DNA from: Pyropia yezoensis
Lineage: Eukaryota > Rhodophyta > Bangiophyceae > Bangiales > Bangiaceae
Direction: 5' to 3'
Length of the DNA stretch: 64,000 nt
Assembly (NCBI GenBank): GCA_009829735.1
Contig: CM020619.1
Coordinates: 29,724,063 to 29,788,062 of the forward strand
In this document: positions 10,400-20,504 of the stretch, in pieces
Layout of the letters: every line of letters begins with the position of its first letter
How positions within the stretch are numbered: position 1 is the first letter of the stretch
Position numbers and translations under genes: made by a program
The notes under the pieces: model-generated
The model's database searches: none
What the model was told of the DNA's origin: nothing
Seen by the model: only the letters and a program-made list of their open reading frames with translations

Positions 10400-12184
10400 C
10401 TACCTCGTGGCTGCCCCCGCCCCTTGCCCCCCAATCGACGGGCGCCCCGTCTCTGGGTCCACCACCACCGCGTGGCCGTCGCGGACCATATCGCCCACGC
10501 TCCCGCCGTGTCCCCCCCCCACCATCTCCTTTAGCGTCTCCACATGGGCTTCCCCCCCCCCCGGCTCGGCGAGCCACCGCAGCGCCATCACCCCCCACTC
10601 ACGGGCGTACGCGACGTTCTCGTGCCGGTAGCTCGTTGCGCACAGCACCGCCCGCACAATGCTGCCGTCGCCAGCCGCCGCGGCGGCCGCGCGCGCCGCG
10701 CCGGCGGTGCGCGCCGCAAAGGCCAGCGCGCGGAGCAGCACCACCCGCTCTGCAACCATGTCGGGGGTGGGGGGCTCTATAGCGGCCAGCCCGATCAGCA
10801 GCTCGGAGGTGGCTGCGGCGGTCGCGACGACAACTGCCTCGGGGGGGGGGGGGGATAGCAGCAGCACCGACCCGGCCGCCGATCCGGCGAGCGTCACAAC
10901 CATGTGGATGGACTCGGAGGAGAAGGGGAGCGACCCCGCCGCGGGCGCCCCAGACGAGGCACGCAGGGCGGCCACATGTGCCAGCAAGGCTGGGAAGAGG
11001 GCGGCCGTTGGCGGCGCGGTCGCTGCTGGGATGGTGCCCTTACCGGGGCGGGCGAGGGAGCGCTGTTCGAGAGCGTCAGAGACCGCGGCAAGGACGTGGA
11101 GGTGGCCAATGGTGAGGGCCCCCCCAAGGGGGCTCCTGTCGGCCCCGCCGCCGTCGGCGGTGCCGTCGCCCACCACTGACGCGCCGAGCGCGGCGAGGCC
11201 CGCGCCGAGGAGGCCCGCGTCGGCCAGCCGCTCCACCAGCAGCGCCGACCACTCGCGAACCGTCTCCCACGGGTCGTCGGCGGGGTCGTCCGCGTCTGCG
11301 TCGTCGGCCTGGCCGGCTGCGGGAGACTTGCCCAGGCGTTCAACCACTGTCGCCCACAAGTCTCCCGTGCCCGCCACGAGCGCCCGCCCAATCGCCTGGC
11401 CCACCGGCTCTGCGGCACCGCCCGCGGCGGGGGCGGGTGGGGCGCCCCCATTGGCTGGCGCCCCCACGGCCACACAGTTGTGCACACACGCAACGACCGC
11501 CGCGGCGGCCGCCGGGTTGTCGCCCGCCACGACCGGCGCCGCCACGGGCGACAGGACGTCCCACACCCTCCCCGCGACCGCCGCGTTGCCGGTTGCCATG
11601 TTGCACAGCAGCTGGGCGGCGTAGCCATAAAAGGCCCGCCGGAACACCCCCCCCCCCGCCCCCTCGTCATCCCAGTCAACGTCGGGCATCAAGCCTGACA
11701 GCATCGCGGTCGGCCGACCACCCGCCGCGACCACCGCGGTGCGTTGCGCTAACGCAAGGGCCACGGCGGTGTGGGCGCCCGCCGCGGCGGCGGCGGCCTG
11801 TCCGTCGGCACACCCCGCACACACGTTGCGGAGGGCCCGCGCAGCAATCTCCGCGGCGGTGGAGAGGTGCGCGGCGGAGTCCTTGAGGAGGGAGACGAGG
11901 GCGGGAACCGCCGCGGGGGCGGCAAGGATATCCCGCCGGCCCAGCCGGCGGGGCGCCGCCGCCACCACCGCCGCCGCACCCGCCGCGCCGCCAGCGAGGA
12001 CGCGGTCGCTGTCGTCGTCGTCGCGGCGGCGGGAGATAGACAGGATGGTGCGGAGGGTGGCCTCGTGGGTCCGCGTGTCGGCCTGCACGGGCGTCCAGTG
12101 CGCGGTGGTGAGGGCGGTGAGGGCAGCCGCGTCGGCCGCGGCGGCGGCCGCCAGGTCCTTGGAGGGGGGGGGAGGGGACGCCAT
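10400..12184 (-). CDS. ATXN10: Ataxin-10-like armadillo-repeat protein
   Basis: A 594-residue intronless gene (ATG at 12184 in ggcgccATGG). The body is a run of Ala-rich helical repeats of ARM/HEAT type, for example AAPAAVPALVSLLKDSAAHL and TAAEIAARALRNVCAGCADG. The diagnostic part is the C-terminus, VLCATSYRHENVAYAREWGV followed by MALRWLAE, which corresponds to the conserved ataxin-10 domain (DN..NPF.REW.I..IRNLLE). Ataxin-10 proteins are cytoplasmic scaffolds implicated in cytokinesis and cilium/neurite biology in animals; the role in algae is not established. The long low-complexity Ala stretches are lineage-typical. Family assignment is fairly sure, orthology less so. Confidence 0.75.
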   Translation of the reverse strand: MASPPPPSKDLAAAAAADAAALTALTTAHWTPVQADTRTHEATLRTILSISRRRDDDDSDRVLAGGAAGAAAVVAAAPRRLGRRDILAAPAAVPALVSLLKDSAAHLSTAAEIAARALRNVCAGCADGQAAAAAAGAHTAVALALAQRTAVVAAGGRPTAMLSGLMPDVDWDDEGAGGGVFRRAFYGYAAQLLCNMATGNAAVAGRVWDVLSPVAAPVVAGDNPAAAAAVVACVHNCVAVGAPANGGAPPAPAAGGAAEPVGQAIGRALVAGTGDLWATVVERLGKSPAAGQADDADADDPADDPWETVREWSALLVERLADAGLLGAGLAALGASVVGDGTADGGGADRSPLGGALTIGHLHVLAAVSDALEQRSLARPGKGTIPAATAPPTAALFPALLAHVAALRASSGAPAAGSLPFSSESIHMVVTLAGSAAGSVLLLSPPPPEAVVVATAAATSELLIGLAAIEPPTPDMVAERVVLLRALAFAARTAGAARAAAAAAGDGSIVRAVLCATSYRHENVAYAREWGVMALRWLAEPGGGEAHVETLKEMVGGGHGGSVGDMVRDGHAVVVDPETGRPSIGGQGAGAATR

Positions 12185-13480
12185 GGCGCCTGGAAGGGAC
12201 AGGGGGGAGAATCAGCGGGATGCGAAGGGGAGAAGGAGGCACTCTAGGTATGACAGGGGAAGCGAGCGAGCCAAGGCGCAAGGGCAGCCGCGGGGGGGAT
12301 GGCAGGGAGACGCAAGCGGGTGAGAGGCGTTCCGAGACATTGTGGCGGCGATGTGGTGAAGCGGATGTGGCGCCACAAACAGGGCGCCACAACCATGAAA
12401 CCGTTCCGAGACATCCTCGCACTCAGACCTTCATGGCAACGCGCAGTACATTAATTAAACCAAAAATGAGTGCGAGAATACAGCATGCCCACAGCTCATG
12501 TTCTCTCCGAGGCGTGTTCAGGTGCGGGGAGGAGATGGCGACGCAGCAGTGGTGAAGAGGACGCAGCGTCGCTGGCGGCGACCTTGCCAAGGGGCTCGTG
12601 GGCGCTTCGACAGAGGCGGGATCATAGGGCGAGGGCCACAGGGCCGAAAAGCGCCTGTGGGGCGCTCCGTCGACGTCGACCACCCAGGTCGGTCATGCCG
12701 CCGGCAGGGGCGTTCGACAGTTTTGAATTCCTCGTCTACACGACCAGTCCGTGTGTAAAGTCCCAGAGACAATTATGGGCTCGACTGCCACATTGTGGCG
12801 CCACATGGCTTTCGCCACAAGCAACTCGGTGGTGGCGCCGCGTTTGTGCCGGCGGCCCCCGATGCCCCGCTTCCCGAGCAGCCAATCAAATCACGAGAAA
12901 GCTCGACACAATCGCCTCGCCAGACGCCACACCGTGTCTCGGAACGGGCCTGATGCGTGCTGCCGGGCTCCTTCGAGCAGCAGCTCAGCTGCAGCCTGCC
13001 ACCGAAGCTGCGGGGGGCAGGGAGAGACCGGTGCTTGAGGGGATGGCGTTGGCGGAGGGGGGAGGAGGGTGGCGTGACCAAAGCGGGGAGAAGGCGGTCA
13101 CGGCGGGCACGCCCAGACGTCCCGGTTGGCGCTACAGGCAGTCCAAAATTTGATCTGCGTGTGATGTGCACGTCGCCGGGCTGCTACGACCCGTAGGCCA
13201 GTAGGCGTTGGGAGTGCGCCACTTTTTGGCACTGTCTTGGTCTCCCCCGAGTTGTTTCTTTTCTTTGGGTCGGTGTCCCCACACCCGTATGCACACGCCT
13301 CGAACGGGGCTGCCGAGGCAGACCCAGTGCGGATGCGCCAACACCAAGCACCACAGCGCAGTCCACACTGGGTGGGCCCTCCCGCGTACCCCCCCCGACC
13401 TTCCGCCACCATCTGTCCCCCGCCACCCTCCCACCGACCCCCCCCCCCCTCCACTGCCCCCGCCTCCCGCCAGGAGCCCA
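12185..13480. other. Intergenic region
   Basis: Between the start of the ataxin-10-like gene and the end of uL3, both on the minus strand. It contains a small AT-rich patch (ttaattaa at about 12450) and C-runs near 13440. Open frames here lack any family similarity and are treated as chance. Confidence 0.4.
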
Positions 13481-14278
13481 TCACGACCCCATGGGCATTG
13501 GCTGGGGCGCCCACGACGGGAGGTCCTCGTACTCTCCCCCTCCCCCGTCCGTGTCAACCGCCATCGCCGTTGGGATAGGGAGGGCGCCCAGGTCGCCCAG
13601 CCCTCGGTCCGCCCCCGCCTTCAGCGCGTCCCGCACGCGCACCCACCCCCCCGCGTTTCCCGGCACGGGTCCCCTTACGTAGATGAGCCCCCGGGAGGGG
13701 TCCACCCGAAAGACACGCAGGTTCATCACCGTCCGGGGGACGCCGCCCATGCGGCCCGCCATCTTTTTGCCCGGCCACACCCGGCCAGGGACGGTGCTGC
13801 CCGCGCCAATGCCACCGGGCTTCCGGTGCGCCTTGGAGTTGCCGTGTGACGCGGCGCCGCCGGCAAAACCCCACCGCTTCATGGTGCCCTGGAAGCCCTT
13901 GCCAATGGTCGTGCCGGCCACGTCGACCAGCTGGCCAGGAACAAAGTGGGCGGCCGTCACCTCAGTGCCGACGGGGAGGAGGGCAACCTCTGACACGCGG
14001 AACTCGGAAGCGATCTCCTTTGGCTCCACCCCCGCCGCGGCGTAGTGGTGCCGCTGCGCCTTGGGCGTGTCGTGCGCCCGCCGGGGGCCCGCCGCGACCT
14101 GTAGCCGATGAAGGCACCGCGGGTCCGATGGGAGGGGCGCCATCGCAGCGGTGACGTGGCAGCGGTCAATGCACAGGACGGTGATGGGGTGCATAGCGCC
14201 GTACGAGTCGTACAGGGACATCATGCCGAGCTTGCGGGCCAGGACACCAACGCGGCGGAGGCCATCACCCCACCGCAT
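13481..14278 (-). CDS. MRPL3: Organellar (probably mitochondrial) ribosomal protein uL3
   Basis: A 265-residue bacterial-type L3. The N-terminus RRVGVLARKLGMMSLYDSYG matches the universal (M.GILGRK.GMT..FD..G) start. The signature region GKGFQGTMKRWGFAGGAASH, GNSKAHRKPGGIGAGSTVPG, RVWPGKKMAGRMGG is complete. This loop reaches the peptidyl-transferase centre of the large subunit. It is unlike the longer cytosolic L3. Red-algal plastids usually encode their own rpl3, so a nuclear bacterial-type copy is most likely mitochondrial (inference). Only about seven residues precede the conserved start, so a targeting peptide may lie in an unrecognised upstream exon. A 22-residue C-terminal tail is Pro/Gly/acidic. 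Confidence 0.9.
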   Translation of the reverse strand: MRWGDGLRRVGVLARKLGMMSLYDSYGAMHPITVLCIDRCHVTAAMAPLPSDPRCLHRLQVAAGPRRAHDTPKAQRHHYAAAGVEPKEIASEFRVSEVALLPVGTEVTAAHFVPGQLVDVAGTTIGKGFQGTMKRWGFAGGAASHGNSKAHRKPGGIGAGSTVPGRVWPGKKMAGRMGGVPRTVMNLRVFRVDPSRGLIYVRGPVPGNAGGWVRVRDALKAGADRGLGDLGALPIPTAMAVDTDGGGGEYEDLPSWAPQPMPMGS

Positions 14279-15013
14279 AACGACGCCAGGGTGAGGAAGG
14301 AGTCAAAAAGCGCCGATGACAAGGATGTACGGAGAGAGAGTCCGGAGGGACAACAGAGCAAGGACAGATGAGAAGAGCGGATGAGAAGGGCATAAGAGGT
14401 AGGACCCGTGCGCGAGGGCGTCGATGAGGAAGGGGTGCACCAAGATCGTGTCGCGGCGATGCGCGTCGGGACCGCTCCGCCTCAGCCACCTGTATTGATC
14501 CATGACACGTTGTAGACTTGATGAGACCTATTTGTCCCTGGCTCACTCGTGTACTCGTTACTTGTGGTGTCTTCCGCACACGCAAAGCAATTATGAAGAA
14601 TTTGTAGGATCTATTTAATGCTGACATGATTCGATGTCAGCACACTTTAATTAAATGACCATCCAATCAAAGCAAACAGCATCAGTCAACATTAAATGCC
14701 ACGACGTCACCGACGGGATCGATCCGTGGCACTCAGACGGCTTGGTCGCCATAGCGTACACGGCCGTTTCTGCGAAGGAACACGGGGCGCCGTCACTGGA
14801 GGGGCCCAGTGTGGACGTGCCACCCGGACGTTTGTCGCGGGAGGCACCTCTACGACTCTCCCGATAGTGTCCTCACTGCCGTGTGAACGCGTGCCGTCCT
14901 GGATTGACCCCCGTGCCTCGTTACGGTTGCCTTGCCGGCGTCGCGCTGACCGGGCCACTAGTGTCTCTTCCCCGCTCGGCGCGGCGTCTGTGCGTTATTT
15001 TTCGCGCTTCACG
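14279..15013. other. Divergent promoter region between uL3 and the Ca2+-ATPase
   Basis: It separates two divergently transcribed genes. The middle (about 14500-14700) is markedly AT-richer, with ttaattaa at about 14649. An in-frame extension of the ATPase reaches back to 14696, but it is Arg-rich and not conserved-looking, so 15014 is preferred as start. Confidence 0.45.
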
Positions 15014-18000
15014 ATGGCCGCTCTCGAAGAAGCTTCTCTGAACGCTCCGTGGGCGGCCTCTCCCTCTGCTCTGCTGACGCGACTGGATTCGGATGTGGAT
15101 GCAGGCCTGACGGCCACGCAAGTGGAGGTGGCACGGCGCAAGTATGGGGACAATTCGATTCCCGAGCCTGCACCGACGCCGCTCCTGCAGCTCATCCTTG
15201 ACCAGTTCAAGGACCAGCTGGTGCTCATCCTTCTTGCTGCCGCCGGCACCTCTTTCCTGCTTGCCATTTTTGACAACGACGCTGGCGCTGGCAGCGAGTC
15301 GCGGGCGCAGGCTTTTGTGGAGCCCGGGGTCATCCTTGCCATTCTCGTTGCCAACGCATTTGTGGGTGTCATGCAGGAGCGCAACGCGGACGCGGCCATC
15401 TCGGCGCTCCGGTCTCTGGCCCCTGACTCGGCCACGGTGATCCGAGACGCGGGCCCGCCCGCATCGGTGCCCGCCACGGAGCTCGTTCCCGGCGACGTGG
15501 TGCTCGTGTCGGTAGGTGACAAGGTGCCAGCTGACATGCGGCTGCTGCGGCTTGAGGCAACGACTCTGCTGGCTGATCAGAGCGTCGTTACTGGGGAGAG
15601 CCTGTCTGTGTCAAAGAGCCCGTCGTCGGTTTCGGCGGTGGATGCGGTGCTGCAGGATAAGTCATGCATTCTCTTTGCGGGCAGCACTATTACCCGCGGC
15701 CGCGGACGTGCTCTGGTTGTGGGCACCGGCTCTGCCACAGAGATGGGCAAGATCCATGCCACCCTCGCGGAGGAGAGCGATGTGTCGACGCCGCTCAAGA
15801 TTAAGCTGGACGAGTTTGGGGCACTGCTCTCCAAGATTATCCTGGTCGTCTGTGTGGCGGTGTGGCTGGTCAATGTTCGCAACTTTGGGGCGCATGGGGG
15901 GGTCCTGCGTGGGGCGGTCTACTACTTTAAGATTGCTGTTGCGCTGGCCGTGGCGGCTATCCCCGAGGGCCTCCCCGCGGTAGTCACCACGTGCCTCGCG
16001 CTGGGTACCCGCGCGATGGCGCGTCGAAGTGCGATTGTGCGGCACCTGCCCTCAGTGGAGACGCTCGGCTGCACGACGGTCATCTGCACAGACAAGACGG
16101 GCACACTGACCACCAACAACCAAACGGTTGTCAAGGCACTGGTCCCCGACGGGTCGTCTTTGCTTGGGGGGGCGCCTGATGCGGCGCTCAACGTTGCTGA
16201 GTTTGATATCTCGGGCGGTACACTGGACCCAATTGGTGAATTCACTCTGTGTGCCTCGCACTCGTCGGCCACGGCGGTGTCCCAGCTGGGGCCCGACCCG
16301 GTGAAGTGCCCCGTGACCGTTGTCGCGACAGCGCCGGTGGGAACTGTGTTAGGTGAGGCCGCGGCTGTGGCCACCCTGTGCAACGACTCGTCGCTGGTGT
16401 ACCGCCCCGACGGGCAGACATGGGACAAGCTCGGCGAGGGCACCGAGGTTGCTCTTTCCGTTTGGGCCGAAAAGTGTGGAGTGCCCGACGCAACGGTCAA
16501 CGCGACGCGGTCCACGATGGACACTGCCCACCGAGCGTCCGTTTGCCGCGACTACTGGGCGGCGCGGCTGCGCAAGGAGGCGACGCTTGAGTTTTCCCGC
16601 GACCGCAAGTCCATGTCTGTCATCGTCAGCGACGGCGCCTCTGGGACGCAGCTGCTTGTCAAGGGCGCGTATGAGTCAGTCCTCGCTCGTTGTGAATTTG
16701 TGCGTGGCGCGGCGGGCAAGCGGGAGCCGCTGTCGGCTGCTGCTCGGGACCAGTTGGCAGCGGTGGCGATGCGCTGGGCAGCCGGCGGTTCGGCGCTGCG
16801 GGTGCTGGCGCTGGCGGTGCGGGAGGGTGCGCCGTCGCTCGAGGCGTTTGACTTTAGCGACCCTGCCCGGTTTGGCGACTACGAGTCGGGCCTTACGTTT
16901 GTGGGACTGGTCGGTATGCTTGACCCGCCGCGCGACGGCGTGGCACAGGCTGTGGCAGAGTGTCGGTCTGCTGGCATCCGCGTGATTGTCATCACCGGGG
17001 ACAACCTGGCCACGGCCGTGGCCATCTGTCGGCGCGTCGGCGTCTTTGCCGAGGGTGACGAGGTGGGCCCCGACCAGGCGGTGACGGGCGTTGAATTTGA
17101 TCGCATGGACGAGGCTCGCAAGCAGGCCGTAACCGCGTCTGCGAGCCTCTTTGCTCGCGTTGAGCCAACGCACAAGCTGGCTCTCGTTGAGCGCCTCCGC
17201 CGAAATGGGGAGGTGGTGGCCATGACTGGCGATGGCGTCAATGACGCGCCTGCCCTGCAGCGCGCCAATATCGGCGTTGCAATGGGCAGCGGCACTGCCG
17301 TTGCTCGGGAGGTGTCGGATATGGTCCTCGCCGACGACAACTTTGGCACCATTGTCGCGGCGGTCTCGGAAGGCCGCGCCATTTACGCCAACATGAAGCA
17401 ATTTGTGCGGTACCTGATCAGCTCCAACATCGGGGAGGTGTGGTGCATCTTCTTGACTGCCCTTCTTGGCCTTCCCGAGGCCCTCATTCCCGTGCAACTC
17501 TTGTGGGTAAATCTGGTGACGGACGGCCTCCCCGCAACGGCGCTATCCTTTAACCCGGCGGATGAGCACGTGATGACGGACGCGCCGCGGGGCCTCAACG
17601 ACCCGATTGTCACGCCGTGGCTGTTTGTGCGCTACCTTTTGGTCGGTACCTACGTCGGCGCTGCCACCGTGGCCGGCTTTGTGTGGTGGTTCCTGTGGTA
17701 CGCGGGGGGTCCGCAAATGGCCTTTTCAGACTTGACCTCCTACGCATCGTGCGTGGATGTGCCCGGCCGGTCATGGGATTGCAGCGTCTTTGAGAACCGG
17801 GGCGCCAGCACCGTGTCACTGTCCATTCTCGTCGTCGTGGAGATGCTCAACGCCCTGAACTCCCTGTCGGAGAATGAGAGCCTGCTGTCTCTGGGCCCAC
17901 AGCGTAACCCGCTGCTGATTGCGGCCATTAGTCTGAGCATGGTTCTCCACGTCGCTGTGCTGTACGTGCCGGCGTTTGCTCGCATCTTTGCAGTCGCGCC

Positions 18001-18151
18001 ACTGACGTCGGGCGAGTGGGCGGGCGTTATGTGGTTGTCCGTGCCGGTGATTCTCCTGGACGAGGTGCTGAAGGCGATCACAAGAAGCACCGCGGATCAC
18101 GCACCAAACGGGCGGGTGCCCCCAGCGCTGGCGGAGAAGAAGGACTTGTAA
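15014..18151 (+). CDS. SERCA-type (P2A) Ca2+-transporting P-type ATPase, ER
   Basis: A 1045-residue intronless gene. It pumps cytosolic Ca2+ into the ER using ATP. The N-terminal cation-ATPase domain (LDSDVDAGLTATQVEVARRK) is followed by the actuator loop VVTGES and the TM4 calcium motif VAAIPEGLPAVV. The phosphorylation site CTDKTGTLTTN has the Asp at residue 360. The nucleotide domain has KGAYESVL, and the hinge has TGDGVNDAPAL near 738. TM5 SSNIGEVW and TM6 LWVNLVTDGLPATAL supply the Asn, Glu, Thr and Asp ligands of SERCA sites I and II, so both calcium sites look intact. The last four residues are KKDL, a KKXX ER-retrieval signal. The start at 15014 (acgATGG) gives the usual SERCA N-terminus; an upstream ATG at 14696 would add 106 Arg-rich residues. 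Confidence 0.97.
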   Translation: MAALEEASLNAPWAASPSALLTRLDSDVDAGLTATQVEVARRKYGDNSIPEPAPTPLLQLILDQFKDQLVLILLAAAGTSFLLAIFDNDAGAGSESRAQAFVEPGVILAILVANAFVGVMQERNADAAISALRSLAPDSATVIRDAGPPASVPATELVPGDVVLVSVGDKVPADMRLLRLEATTLLADQSVVTGESLSVSKSPSSVSAVDAVLQDKSCILFAGSTITRGRGRALVVGTGSATEMGKIHATLAEESDVSTPLKIKLDEFGALLSKIILVVCVAVWLVNVRNFGAHGGVLRGAVYYFKIAVALAVAAIPEGLPAVVTTCLALGTRAMARRSAIVRHLPSVETLGCTTVICTDKTGTLTTNNQTVVKALVPDGSSLLGGAPDAALNVAEFDISGGTLDPIGEFTLCASHSSATAVSQLGPDPVKCPVTVVATAPVGTVLGEAAAVATLCNDSSLVYRPDGQTWDKLGEGTEVALSVWAEKCGVPDATVNATRSTMDTAHRASVCRDYWAARLRKEATLEFSRDRKSMSVIVSDGASGTQLLVKGAYESVLARCEFVRGAAGKREPLSAAARDQLAAVAMRWAAGGSALRVLALAVREGAPSLEAFDFSDPARFGDYESGLTFVGLVGMLDPPRDGVAQAVAECRSAGIRVIVITGDNLATAVAICRRVGVFAEGDEVGPDQAVTGVEFDRMDEARKQAVTASASLFARVEPTHKLALVERLRRNGEVVAMTGDGVNDAPALQRANIGVAMGSGTAVAREVSDMVLADDNFGTIVAAVSEGRAIYANMKQFVRYLISSNIGEVWCIFLTALLGLPEALIPVQLLWVNLVTDGLPATALSFNPADEHVMTDAPRGLNDPIVTPWLFVRYLLVGTYVGAATVAGFVWWFLWYAGGPQMAFSDLTSYASCVDVPGRSWDCSVFENRGASTVSLSILVVVEMLNALNSLSENESLLSLGPQRNPLLIAAISLSMVLHVAVLYVPAFARIFAVAPLTSGEWAGVMWLSVPVILLDEVLKAITRSTADHAPNGRVPPALAEKKDL

Positions 18152-18710
18152 GTGGACCACGGTCCTCCCCCCCCCTTTCCTTTAGTGCATGTAAAGACCA
18201 CCGCTCTTGTCCTTGCACAGAATCGGCCTGAAGGAACAGGTGCATCCTGGCCGCCAGTGTCGTGGCAGGACGGGCGTCGAATACAGGTCCGTCACGGGAG
18301 TCCCAGCCGTGAACATGCATGCACAGCCGTGCATGCACGCAGTGTCACGCAGAAGTGAGTCCAGGCGTCGCAGCTACCACAGCACGGGCGCGGCGCAGCC
18401 CACGCAGCATGCGACAACCAACAGGAAAAATAGACTCCACGCGTCATGTACACACACGCACACACACACCTGCCACATGCCTGCCGCGTTCAACCAGACC
18501 CTGCTGTCACCCGCAGAGGCCCGCGTCAAGCGACCCTTAGGAAAATGGCGGCGCTCCGCTCCCTGACCCTCCAAACAGGCACCCACAACCGGTACCCAGA
18601 ACCCTCCCAGTCACCCGCGCCCCACCCACCAGACTGCTTCACCCCACAGCATCGCCTCGTCGCCATACCTCAGCACACACGCCCACCGCCCCCCGCCCCC
18701 CATCACCCCC
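18152..18710. other. Convergent 3' intergenic region
   Basis: Between the 3' ends of the Ca2+-ATPase (+) and the glycogen-binding protein (-). It contains a short CA microsatellite (about 18449-18469) and a small inverted repeat of TGCATGCAC at about 18315-18340. No gene. Confidence 0.4.
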
Positions 18711-19547
18711 TCACTTCCTTCCAAACAGGCTGCGGCCTGACCGGGCCTTTTTAGGCATGGACATCTGGCTGCTTGCCGCCGACGACCGCGAGTCCCGCCG
18801 CGACAGCCGCTGCTGCGGCAGCGACGAGGAGGCGCTGGCCGACGCAACGCCCGCGCCGCCACCCCCCCCGCCCCGGTCGGCGCCCAGGTCCGGCTCGGGC
18901 AGCACGTACCGCACATTGTTAAGGCTATTGTCGTCAATACCAATCGTTGGGTGCCGGTTCGAGTGCTTCCACTCCCCGTCCACAATGAACTTGAACTCGT
19001 GCGGCCCGGGCGGCACGGGCGTCACGACCGACCACATGCCGGCGCACTCGCAAAACATCTGGATGGCCTTCCAGTCGTTCCAGTCGCCAGACAGCTGTAC
19101 GTCGTCATTGGCACCGTCGGCATAGACAAACTCCGTCTTGACACCTTCCAACTTGCTGCGCGGCGGGCGGGGGGGGGGGGGGGGGCAAGAAGGGGAACGA
19201 GGGGAGGGGGACAAGAGAAAGAGGGGACGGAGGAGGGGGGGGGAGGGGGGGGAGGGGCAACGGGTCGACGGTCACGCAGCCAACCAGTCAGCAGCGGCAG
19301 GGATGCGTCAAAGGCGCAACCACAGAGAAGAACAGGAGAAAGAACGTCAGGAGCGGGAACCCACCACACAGGCCGCGACCAACCCCACCGCGGCCGGCAG
19401 GCGACGGCTGCAGCGTCGCCCAAGAGAGAACCCTCCCTGGGGTCAACCCGCGTGGTTCACTCGCCCGGCCGCCCACCAGCGACGCGCCACAGGCCAGGGA
19501 GAGCGCGCCTACACGTACGGCTTCACAGCATGGTTGCGGCCAAACAT
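18711..19547 (-). CDS. AMPK-beta-like glycogen-binding (CBM48) domain protein, two exons
   Basis: Proposed structure: complement(join(18711..19155, 19519..19547)), 157 residues. The 29-nt first exon encodes MFGRNHAVKP, with its ATG behind a C-run leader and ending at donor GTACGT. The acceptor cgcag lies directly before exon 2, and phase 2/1 joins cleanly. Exon 2 encodes a complete CBM48/AMPK1_CBM domain: TEFVYADGANDDVQLSGDWN, GMWSVVTPVPPGPHEFKFIV, DGEWKHSNRHPT, IDDNSLNNVRYV. The Trp, Lys and Asn positions that stack on alpha-glucan are present. The C-terminal 50 residues are Gly, then Ser-rich and basic (MPKKARSGRSLFGRK). No kinase-interacting C-domain of AMPK-beta is present, so it is probably a starch/glycogen-binding adaptor, relevant to floridean starch (inference). 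Confidence 0.85.
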
Positions 19548-20225
19548 GGTGCCGCCAGGGGGGGGCGAAGAAGAAGGGAGAGGGGGAGGCGGGGCGCGAT
19601 GGGAAGGCGCGGTGGAAAGGGGTTGACGCTCGCAAGCCAGCCGGCGGTGCAGAGGCAGTGAGGGGAAAGGAGGACCCACAGAAGGCCTGCGTCAGCTGCT
19701 GGGAAAGAAACTGCGACGCAATGTGGAGAGGAACAGGATGGACCGAGCGGCGGACGAGGAGAAGGGAGGAAGGGGGAGAGGGGGAAGAAGGGCGACGGGG
19801 GAGTGGCTGCCACAGCGAGGCGCGGCGGTGCGTCTCGGGGGAGGGGTGTCCAAACAGGGTGCGCCTGGGCGAGGCCCCACGACAGCCAGCCACACCCTCC
19901 CCACGCACCGAACCGTACGGGGTGTGCCACGGCCGCTGCGCGCGCGGCGGCTTTGAACGGACCCACCCCCCCGCAGCCGGCTGCGTGCCACTGGGGTGTG
20001 CCATCGCTTACAGTTCGGGCTGGTGTCACTGACTGGCATTCTCGGTGTATCGATCGACACTTGTACCATTCATTGTGCGCACAGTTCGTACAGACGGTGT
20101 ACTTCATAGAGAGCAGGGTACAGTAGGGCTCCGAGCAGAGGCGGGTGCGGAGCGTCTAAACCCCCTGAACGACTTCGTGGAGAGCAGGGGTGGGCGGGCG
20201 CAAAGCCCCCCGACGACTTCATCAG
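19548..20225. other. Intergenic region
   Basis: No gene recognised. A purine-rich tract runs from about 19560 to 19800. Long open frames on both strands here are composition shadows. Confidence 0.4.
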
Positions 20226-20338
20226 GGTTTGACGACGTCAAAACCGCTGTGGCGTCAAAATCCCAGTGTCGTCAAGACCACGCTGCCATCAAAATCCCGG
20301 TGCCATCAAAACCACGGTGCCGTCAAAACCCCAGTGTG
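20226..20338 (+). repeat. Minisatellite, about 17-18 bp unit (six copies)
   Basis: Six diverged tandem copies of a unit near cgTCAAAAcccNNGTG. Successive copies read gacgtcaaaaccgctgtg, gcgtcaaaatcccagtgt, cgtcaagaccacgctgc, catcaaaatcccggtgc, catcaaaaccacggtgc, cgtcaaaaccccagtgtg. It is followed by a G-run. Confidence 0.8.
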
Positions 20339-20504
20339 AGGGGGGGGGGGGCGTTAGCGTCTGTGCATTGACACTCGAGGAGGGATGGGCGTTCCCGTCG
20401 TTTAGTAACTCGAGTTGTGACGGTGTAATGCATGCCAGTTACTGAAACACATCGTCTTGATCGTCTAGACGATCGATGCGACCCTCCTGACGGCCTCGGG
20501 CGGG

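Noticed and set aside
13208-13849. Plus-strand 213-residue frame
   Set aside because: Antisense to the well-supported uL3 gene.
14696-15013. N-terminal extension of the Ca2+-ATPase
   Set aside because: 106 Arg-rich residues with no counterpart in SERCA pumps; ATG 15014 gives the standard N-terminus.
19288-20004. 238-residue minus-strand frame
   Set aside because: Overlaps the purine-rich intergenic tract and the leader of the glycogen-binding gene; looks like a composition shadow.
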